A stretch of DNA of 64,000 nucleotides from Apostichopus japonicus (Eukaryota > Echinodermata > Holothuroidea > Aspidochirotida > Stichopodidae), in assembly GCF_037975245.1 (NCBI RefSeq), contig NC_092576.1:8467501-8531500 (forward strand), read 5' to 3'. A program made the position numbers and the translations under genes. The first letter of the stretch is position 1, and each line of letters begins with the position of its first letter. Below are positions 56,201-64,000 of the stretch, piece after piece. Below the pieces are notes generated by a model. It did no database searches and was not told the origin of the DNA. It worked only from the letters and a program-made list of their open reading frames with translations.

Positions 56201-59200
56201 TAGTTCTACTTTTCAGATAATGTAACAATCCTCGGTTCATATTCACTAATCTTTATTCACAGACATAAACGATTGTCATAGTGATTCCTGCATGAATGGA
56301 GGAACTTGCATCGACTCAATCAACATGTTTCTTTGTAGCTGTCCACTTGGTTTTGAAGGTGATTTCTGTGAGAATAGTAAGTGTCGGCAAATCTTCATTT
56401 CATATCTTTATTTCAGTTAAGTTCTACGTTTCAGATAATGTAACAATCTTCTGCTCATGTTCACTTTTCTTTATTCACAGACACAAACGAGTGTTATAGT
56501 GATCCCTGCATGAATGGAGGAACTTGCATCGACTCAATCAACATGTTTCTATGTACCTGTCCACTTGGTTTTGAAGGTGATTTCTGTGAGAATAGTAAGT
56601 GTCGCCAAATCTTCATTAGATATCTTTATTTCAGTTAAGTTCCACGTTTCAGATAATGTAACAATCTTCTGTTATGTTCACGTTTCTTTATTCACAGACA
56701 CAAACGAGTGTTATAGTGATCCCTGCATGAATGGAGGAACTTGCATCGACTCAATCAACATGTTTCTATGTACCTGTCCACTTGGTTTTGAAGGTGATAT
56801 CTGTGAGAATAGTAAGTGTCGGCAAATCTTCATTAGATATGTTTATTTCAGTTAAGTTCTACGTTTCAGATAATGTAACAATTCTCGGCTCATGTTCATG
56901 TATCTTTATGCACAGACACAAACGAGTGTTATAGTGATCCCTGCATGAATGGAGGAACTTGCATCGACTCAATCAACATGTTTCTATGCACCTGTCCACT
57001 TGGTTTTGAAGGTGATTTCTGTGAGAATAGTAAGTGTCGACAAATCTTCATTAAATATTTTTATTTCAGTTAAGTTCCACGTTTCAGATAATGTAACATT
57101 CCTCGGTTCATATTCACTATTTTTTATTCACAGACACAAACGATTGTTATAGTGATTCCTGCATGAATGGAGGAACTTGCATCGACTCAATCAACATGTT
57201 TCTATGTACCTGTCCACTTGGTTTTGAAGGTGATTTCTGTGAGAATAGTAAGTGTGGGCAAATCTTCATTAAATATCTTTATTTCAGTTAAGTTCTACGT
57301 TTCAGATAATGTATCAATCCTCAGTTCATATTCACTATTCTTTATTCACAGACATAAACGATTGTTATAGTGATCCCTGCATGAATGGAGGAACTTGCAT
57401 CGACTCAATCAACATGTTTCTATGTACCTGTCCACTTGGTTTTGAAGGTCGTTTGTGTGAGAATAGTAAGTATCGGGAAATCTTTATGAAATATGTTTAT
57501 TTCAGTTAAGTTCTACGTTTCAGATAATGTAACAAATCTCGGCTCATGTTCACGTTTCTTTATTCACAGACACAAACAAGTGTTATAGTGATCCCTGCAT
57601 GAATGGAGGAACTTGCATCGACTCAATCAACATGTTTCTATGTAGCTGTCCACTTGGCTTTGAAGGTGATTTCTGTGAGAATAGTAAGTGTCGACAAATC
57701 TTCATTAAATATTTTTATTTCAGTTAAGTTCCACGTTTCAGATAATGTAACATTCCTCGGTTCATATTCACTATTCTTTATTCACAGACATAAACGATTG
57801 TTATAGTGATTCCTGCATGAATGGAGGAACTTGCATCGACTCAATCAACATGTTTCTATGTAGCTGTCCACTTGGTTTTGAAGGTGATTTCTGTGAGAAT
57901 AGTAAGTGTCGGCAAATCTTCATTAGATATCTTTATTTCAGTTAAGTTCTACGTGTCAGATAATGTAACAATCTTCTGCTCATGTTCACTTTTCTTTATC
58001 CACAGACACAAACGAGTGTTATAGTGATCCCTGCATGAATGGAGGAACTTGCATCGACTCAATCAACATGTTTCTATGTACCTGTCCACTTGGTTTTGAA
58101 GGTGATTTCTGTGAGAATAGTAAGTGTGGGCAAATCTTTATTAAATATCTTTAATTCAGTTTAGTTCTACGTTTCAAATAATGTAACAATCCTCGGCTTA
58201 TGTTCACGTATCTTTATTCACAGACACAAACGAGTGTTATAGTGATCCCTGCATGAATGGAGGAACTTGCATCGACTCAATCAACATGTTTCTATGTAGC
58301 TGTCCACTCCTGTATGTAGGCGTCTACTGTGAGAATGGTAAGTGTCAGGCATTTTCATTATATTTTGGGGGATAAACATTACTGACTTATAGGTCAATAC
58401 CCCTCTATCCTTTTCCATGATATAAACAGAGTATTTTAATGACAAACCTCTGTTTCTGGTAACCTTCTGTTAGACTTGTCCATTGATCATATCTATGTTT
58501 AAAATCGGAAAACAATTAACAGTTGAATCTCCTTCAGCAATTTTACCATTAAACTCATTACTGGTAATATCGTGTATGCATAATTCCTGTTATTATCTGT
58601 TATTGCCAAACGATTTTTTAATTCTAAATAATTTTCAGATAAAAACGCTGAAGAAATCGAAACGATTTTATCAAGAATCGCTGATGTAAGTCCATTTTCA
58701 TGGGAACCAAATCTAATTTCGGATTTGATACTCAGGTTATCTCCATATATATAATTGTTAACGTACACATTGTTTCCCTCATTGTATCCACGTAAATGTT
58801 ATATACAGAGAAGGGGATAAATAGTATTCTCTTTTGTTAACAAACTAAAGGCAAAATGTTAGTTATTTTACTTTTTTACTTTACTAACTATGTATTTCCT
58901 CGTAGAATATATCATGTCAGTAATGGCTCAAACTCTTTTAAAGTCAGACACGTAGGCTATGCAGGCATTATATCTGTAAAAGGATCAGGTATCTAAAACA
59001 TGCTAATGATACAGGTCTTAAAAATGCATACTTAATGAGAGTGATCAATATTCAACAAGTGTCCGTTCTTTTACCATAACATGTGATATCTGCTCTTAAT
59101 TTGGTAAAGAACGTACCGTAAAGAACAAATCACTTAATATTTTGACAAAACATTGTTTATTTTAGGACACTGGTGGAGTCAACACGACAGACGAGGAAGT

Positions 59201-62200
59201 TAAAATGTCAGCAGACGCTGTGCAGGAGGCAACTAGTGATGGCAAGTTTCTGGCCGAAGATCCTGTGAGGATCGAAATAATAGTTTCTGCTTTAGAATCA
59301 GTTGTGGGAAAAGGTGTCTCTTCAATCGAGGTGAGAACAAGATATTATAGAATCTTGTTTAATGATTATACAAACGGTAGTGTGTGTAAACTTTGCTATA
59401 CGTTTATAGAGAACTGAGTTTATGTGTGCTAATGTACAAAGCCAATATATCTGTAATTTTACAATTGACAAGTGTTTTATTGAAATAATACCAATTAATT
59501 GTAACTTCCTTTCAATCAGGTTACTGAACCAGTGTTAAGAGCAGTAAATAATTTGATAGAAGAAGACGGCGATGCTCGAGATAATATAATGGACGTAGGT
59601 GGCAGAATAGCTGCAGCCGTAGAAAAACAAGTCCGGAATTTTCAAAAAAACGGAGGGAACTTTTCTCAGATTTATGATAACATCGGCGTAGTCTCGATAA
59701 ATGTTGTCCCGAGCAATGTCAGTGATAACCTCCATTTCGCTCACATAATCGAAGACGTTAGTACGCGAACCCTTACCGGAGGCCTTACGGGTGGAACAAA
59801 TGAGATATATGGAGATACAAGGGACGTACCACTAGAGCAAGCTATCACAGCTATATCTGTACCATCAGAGGTACTCAAGTTACTTGACGGTAATGCTTAC
59901 AACTATCATCTCATTCTGACCTACAAAATTAATGATTTCTTACCTAAACATGAATATTTTTGGACCTGAGATTAAAAGAGTCTTTGATTATTTTTTCTTA
60001 GCTATTAAAATGTTCACAAATATGTATCTAGGGCAATGCAGTATAAATAATTCATTCACGGAAACAATGAAGATCACACTGTATGTTTAGTAATATAACG
60101 ATACGTTTATTAGGATAACAACAGCATAAATGTTGGTAAATTCGTCCTAGTAATTTTCACTTTTAGCAGAATAGTGTTACGTGTATTAAATCCTTCAAAA
60201 GGTATAGACAACTACAAGTGCATCTGAACACGACAAACTCTGATTCATATCCTAAGGTACGTAATCCAAGTAATAATTCCGTAAACAGGATTCGTTTTGA
60301 TAAAATTTGATAATGTAGTCATTTTTTTCAATAGGTGTAGAGGGGAAAGTTCCGATAAGCTTCATTATATATGAAACCGATACTCTATTTACCCCTTCGA
60401 AGTCAACGAGGAAGAAAGTGCTGGGCGGAGATGATGATGGAGATGAATACAGCAACTCGTCGATCTCTGAGAGAATAGACAGTCAAATAATAACAACCAT
60501 TATTGCGACCGGTGAAAAAGATGACGATAAAGATAATGGAGACGTTATTGATATTGCATTAGAATATCCTATCATATCGAAATTTCTCACCATGGAGGTA
60601 CTAATGATCAGTTTATGTGATACCCTTCCATATAAACTCGTGTATTTTCTCGATATTTAGTAATGGAACATGTGCCTTTAGTGTAAAGAAGAAAGAATAG
60701 CCTACCATACTATCCAGGCGCACGGTGTAAAGTTATTATGACCGTAGTTGTTGGATGGAATACATTGAATATCATTAAACAAATTAAATCTAGAATATCA
60801 ATGCATTATGCATTTTCTGTTTGTTTCTAAGCACATTATGAATTGTTCACACATGTTAAAGCACATGGTTGTTGGTTGGTAAACAATCTTGTCCAATTAA
60901 GATATTTGGATGACATCCACCAATAGTTTGGTTGCCTTTGTTTCCATTAAATATTGCATTTCTCTGAATGGACGAGAGAACATTTCTTATGAAGCGAAGA
61001 CTCGCAAATGACCTAGTTAACGAAGAATGGTACAAATAGTACGCCGCTCGTTTGGTTAGAAATGTACTGAGCCTATTGTCAGTATCATCGTTCCATTTAC
61101 TGCCATAAATGTATGGATGTCTTCCCGTTCCTATACAGCTGCAATGTCCTTCACTTTGAGCTATATATTTATAACATTAACTTGATTTATGAAAATACTT
61201 AAGCCGTCTGTTCCTACATTCAAATTATACAACGAGCAATTGACTAACAAGTAATTTGAAAATTTATAATCAGTTCGATGCTGTTCATTAAAATTGCAAT
61301 GTTATAACAATATACATTTTCCATATATTTTTGCTTTACGAGCCATTCTAATATATAGTATTACCATCTTAAAATAAAATAAAATTCTCTCAAAACTCAA
61401 TTTTGAAAACAAATAGTGAAATTTTCTTACAGAATTTTGACGAAAGAGAAGAAAAACTGGATAGCTCTTGCGTCGTCTGGTCGTATAACGAAGACACGGA
61501 TGAAGGATTTTGGTCTGATAAAGGCTGTGCTATGTTAAAGGACGATTCAGATCTTACCGTGTGTTCATGTAAACACATTGGAAGTTTTGCAGTGTTAATT
61601 GTAAGTCAAAAAAATAAGAACTTGTCAATAATAAAAGCAAACCGTCCGTATTATTTAGTCAACAGGAATGCTATACTCTTTCAATACATTGTTCTATATT
61701 CTACTAATATTAGAAATGGTATATTTTGTATGAAGTTTCTTTAGTCATGACATCTTCGCTGTAATTCATCATCATCTTCACTGAATCCCTATAATATTTT
61801 CCATTTTTTTTTAATACGTATATGACACCGTATAGATGATTACACGATAGAAAATCGAAGTTTTATCATGTTGCTTCTTACAAGGGAATCCTACCGTAAC
61901 AAATTGTTACAAATTTGAAGAAGAAACAAAAAATAAGGCTCATATATCTTAAGATATTTGTGATGCTCTTGTGAATCGTGTACACCGTATGCCTAACTGG
62001 AAGTTATTGCTTTTGGAAATAAGGACTGTATGTGAATCTTGAATGCCACGTATAGACACGGTGCCTAAATTGTTACGCTATATCCATAACTTCCACGTTA
62101 GCTGTAGCGAGGTGTAAACAAGTTCTCGTTCAGGCCTTAACATTAATAAACACCCATTCATAGACACTTGTGGCAACTGTGTCACCTAGATATTGTTTAG

Positions 62201-63227
62201 TATTAATACCACTGAGACTAACCGTTATTAAAGTGAATATCTTAAGCAGTATCTACCACGGTATATCTCTCAAACTACTGAGTACATTGAAAGGAATGGT
62301 AGCCACATTATCACAAGGGTAAATCCTTTATTGGTTAATGTGATGGGAGAATGATTATTTATAATTAGTTATGATTAGTTATAGCATATTGCGCTTGAGT
62401 TAATTGCTTGCCTCGTCTGTAATAAATATATTTTGAGTTATATTATATTTAGATTACGTAACCTCATTTTCCTTTACAGAGGGTCGGTCCAATAGAAGCC
62501 CAGATTGCCCTCTACTACATAACATTAATTGGATCAATAATATCTGGGGTGTGCCTGATATTCTGCATTATAACCTTTCTATCTATAAAGTAAGTACCAT
62601 TACCGGTATTTATAAAATACATTCATTTTATGTCTTTAAACAATCAACATAAACCACACAATCATAAAAGAGATATAAATGAATATAATAAACTAATATT
62701 GATTTGTTCACAAGAAAACAAGAAAATTATTCCTACACATGTCAATATCTAATATATGAATATTTCATAGACTCTTATTCCAGACATTTTACGCTGTTAC
62801 AGCGGTTAATTTTTCAAATTGTCACAGTTCGCCTTTGAAGAGGATCCTGTCTCCCTGAAATTTATCTAAGATAGTTGACTGGAATCAGTTTCGTTAAAAA
62901 TTGCAAAACCAAAATTAACTTCTTGCAAATACTATTTGCTCTATTTTTATTTTTATTTCAGATCACTTAGATCGAAACAACCGACTCAAATCCATATCAA
63001 CCTTTGTTTATCTCTTTTGGGTTTCTACATTGCTTTCCTGGTTGGTCCTCTCGCTGTAGGGAAGAAACAACGTTGTGCCGCGGTCTCCGCAATCATTCAA
63101 TTCTTCTGTCTGGCTACGTTGGCTTGGATGTCAGCAGAAGCTTTGAATCTTCATTATTTGTTTCTCAAAGGTAGAAATAAAAGGGGCATTCGTTATTTCA
63201 CACCAATTGCGTGCATCGTGGCATATG
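47152..63227 (+). CDS. Adhesion GPCR with Ly6/uPAR-like domain and ~38 EGF repeats (3' partial)
   Basis: A plus-strand multi-exon gene, with all junctions checked for phase. Order: signal peptide exon (47152-47218), Ly6/uPAR-like domain (49035-49178, 49558-49740), 38 EGF exons (50291-58337) and a stalk plus GAIN-like region (58639-58685, 59166-59330, 59520-59889, 60335-60597). Then come the GPS exon (61433-61600), TM1 (62480-62589) and TM2 to the start of TM4 (62962-63227). This is the layout of adhesion (class B2) receptors, closest to the EGF-bearing ADGRE/CD97-like type. Such receptors sense extracellular or cell-surface ligands and signal through G proteins using a tethered agonist just after the GPS. 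The start Met has an in-frame TAG seven codons further upstream than the nearest Tyr-Val-Thr run. The remaining transmembrane exons lie beyond the right edge. Subfamily assignment is inference. Confidence 0.92.
49035..49740 (+). CDS. Ly6/uPAR-like (three-finger) domain exons
   Basis: Two exons, 49035-49178 and 49558-49740, join in phase 1 to encode about 95 residues with ten cysteines. It begins [18 protein letters not shown], continues [19 protein letters not shown] and ends [14 protein letters not shown]. The C-x-x-C start and the CFCDTNLCN end match the LU-domain pattern, whose closing signature is C-C-x-x-D-x-C-N; here the double Cys is split by one Phe. It sits between the signal peptide and the EGF array. 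Assignment rests on cysteine spacing, so it could be another small Cys-rich fold. Confidence 0.8.
50291..58337 (+). CDS. Tandem array of 38 EGF exons on a 218-bp repeat
   Basis: Full-length exons are 114 bp (38 residues) with introns of about 104 bp. Starts: 50291, 50509, 50727, 50945, (51163 short), 51333, 51551, 51770, 51987, (52141 short), 52341, 52559, 52777, 52995, 53213, 53430, 53648, 53867, 54084, 54302, 54520, 54738, 54956, 55173, 55391, 55610, 55827, 56045, 56263, 56481, 56698, 56916, 57134, 57352, 57570, 57788, 58006, 58224. All are phase 1-1, so any number can be included without a frameshift. A typical unit is [20 protein letters not shown] then [18 protein letters not shown], with six cysteines. 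The N-x-N-E-C start and C-x-D-x4-F-x-C pattern match calcium-binding EGF domains with the Asp/Asn hydroxylation consensus. Introns are as conserved as exons, a sign of recent unequal exchange. Confidence 0.95.
51163..51228 (+). CDS. EGF exon 5, internally deleted (66 bp)
   Basis: Keeps a CACAG acceptor and AATA|GTAAG donor but has lost 48 bp of the middle. It reads [20 protein letters not shown]. The frame and the 1-1 phase are intact, but only three of six cysteines remain, so it cannot fold as an EGF. An internal GTAAGG at 51181 could act as an extra donor. It may be skipped or tolerated. Confidence 0.7.
52141..52236 (+). CDS. EGF exon 10, 5'-truncated with substitute acceptor (96 bp)
   Basis: A deletion joined the middle of an intron to the middle of an exon. 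The normal acceptor is gone. The intronic word TTATTTTAG now sits in phase just before TTAAGTTCTGCATGAATG, giving [20 protein letters not shown]. The intron from the previous exon would be only 40 bp (52101-52140), too short for normal splicing, so use would require skipping EGF 9. It may equally be dead. Confidence 0.5.
58224..58337 (+). CDS. Last EGF exon (EGF 38), divergent 3' half
   Basis: Starts like the other units ([18 protein letters not shown]) but ends [15 protein letters not shown] and has a different donor context (AATG|GTAAG). It marks the boundary where array homogenisation stops. It joins in phase 1 to the stalk exon at 58639. Confidence 0.9.
58639..60597 (+). CDS. Stalk and GAIN-like domain exons
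   Basis: Exons 58639-58685 ([16 protein letters not shown]), 59166-59330, 59520-59889 and 60335-60597. They encode about 280 residues with helices first ([20 protein letters not shown]) and then strand-rich sequence ([15 protein letters not shown]). An acidic/Ser loop ([25 protein letters not shown]) precedes the GPS exon. Position and length fit the GAIN domain of adhesion receptors, which encloses the GPS. Sequence identity to named families is low by eye. Confidence 0.8.
61433..61600 (+). CDS. GPS motif exon with altered cleavage site
   Basis: Encodes [39 protein letters not shown] and IGSFAVLI. The GPS cysteines and the W-x8-W spacing are all present (CVVW ... FW ... GC ... CSC). The cleavage triad, usually H-L/I-T/S, reads H-I-G. 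The hydroxyl nucleophile at +1 is therefore replaced by Gly, which predicts no autoproteolysis. The tethered-agonist core FAVLI is kept. Confidence 0.92.
62480..63227 (+). CDS. Transmembrane helices 1 to start of 4 of the adhesion GPCR
   Basis: Exon 62480-62589 encodes TM1 ([28 protein letters not shown]). Exon 62962-63227 encodes TM2 ([20 protein letters not shown]), the conserved Cys before TM3 ([20 protein letters not shown]), the W-M-x-x-E motif ([15 protein letters not shown]) and the start of TM4 ([14 protein letters not shown]). Junction phases are 2 then 1. After the GTAAGT at 63228 the remaining 770 bp is intron with no further exon seen. Confidence 0.92.
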
Positions 63228-64000
63228 GTAAGTGTCTGTTTTACTGCCACTTATTGAACTATGACAATGTATGGAAAATCAGTGATACTTTTACATATGT
63301 ACAACACAACACATCAATTATCAATTTTTCCAACATGTGGTTCACCAGTCGTAACGGCTATCCCGGAAAGTTTAGGGGGAAGTTGTTTATATATATAATT
63401 TTTTCTTCATTAGTCTCATAACTCTAACTCTTACTGGAACAAACTGGTTTAATAAGTACCGATGCTTGAAGGGCGAGTACTCATTGTGTGCGGTCAACCA
63501 TTACGAATCATCCATCGACAATGCTTAATGCAGTTCCCGCTGTGTTGTCACATTCACCACATAAACTGAAAGAAGGTTTTTCAATAATAGGATCTCAACT
63601 TCCTACTTTTTTCCGACCTCGTTAATACATGCATTCCCTGCATTAAACGTATGACTGACGTTTAGTATCCTCATATAACTTTAGTAATAGCTACTTTGAA
63701 TCTGTACAAACCTATGCACCGTCGTTAAATTTGTTCAGATAAGACACAAAAAACAGTTTCACGTATTGTAGAAGGTGATAGCTAATTTATGATTTTCGCG
63801 GAAAAAAATAGAATGGAGTGAGTTTGGACCGGGAGTATGTGGAGTGTAGCACTCCGAAACTAATAATAACTACAGTTGCAAATACCTTGTGAATCATGTA
63901 AGCTTAGGATGGCTATACCAACATATCCCATGCTCCAGGGCTTTTTCTATATGTTGTGTTGTCGAGTAAATTTCAATTATACATTCATATCTGTGTGAAT

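Noticed and set aside
50542-58024. 67-residue ORFs (MEELASTQ type) repeated through the EGF array
   Set aside because: They are an out-of-frame shadow of the EGF exon running into the intron. The in-phase reading between CACAG and GTAAG gives EGF domains.
50291-58337. CRISPR-like array
   Set aside because: The regular 218-bp spacing comes from EGF exons plus introns. There are no short direct repeats with unique spacers, and the genome is eukaryotic.

Overview
This window is eukaryotic genomic DNA: AT-rich, with multi-exon genes using GT-AG introns and a heavy load of minisatellites and microsatellites. It also carries a Penelope-like retroelement fragment and tRNA-derived SINE pieces. The gene content (a many-PLAT-domain LOXHD1 homologue, an EGF-rich adhesion GPCR) and the frequent AGGCCTA-type words suggest a marine invertebrate deuterostome. 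An echinoderm is most likely, possibly a sea cucumber. This is inference; no species marker is visible.

Two large genes lie head to head. On the minus strand, from about 38.86 kb down past the left edge, is a LOXHD1-like gene. I could place 35 exons: two encoding a non-PLAT N-terminal extension, twelve complete PLAT domains, one Ser/Arg-rich linker and the first half of a thirteenth PLAT domain. The gene is cut by the left edge. The intron before each PLAT domain from the second onward is in phase 1, except at the linker junction, so the domains behave as exchangeable 1-1 modules.

On the plus strand, from about 47.15 kb past the right edge, is an adhesion-type GPCR gene. It reads: signal peptide, a Ly6/uPAR-like ten-cysteine domain in two exons, 38 tandem EGF exons (36 full length, 2 truncated) on a nearly perfect 218-bp repeat, a GAIN-like stalk, a GPS motif with Gly where the cleavage nucleophile should be, then TM1 to the start of TM4. 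The last exons are beyond the window.

The 8.3 kb between the two starts is intergenic. It holds a fold-back element, long (AT)n tracts inside a tandem duplication, and a decayed Penelope-like element with reverse transcriptase and GIY-YIG fragments.

The most unusual feature is how tandem repeats relate to splice sites. In the LOXHD1-like gene at least four exons (650-858, 4492-4646, 9024-9128, 15520-15713) have their 5' splice site inside, or at the edge of, a tandem repeat in the downstream intron. For the first three the repeat unit also copies the 3' end of the exon. At 8.1-9.1 kb this has produced eight open copies of one PLAT exon segment, each with its own donor. In the GPCR gene the process has gone further: the whole exon plus intron is the repeat unit, with higher-order blocks of 7-8 units.
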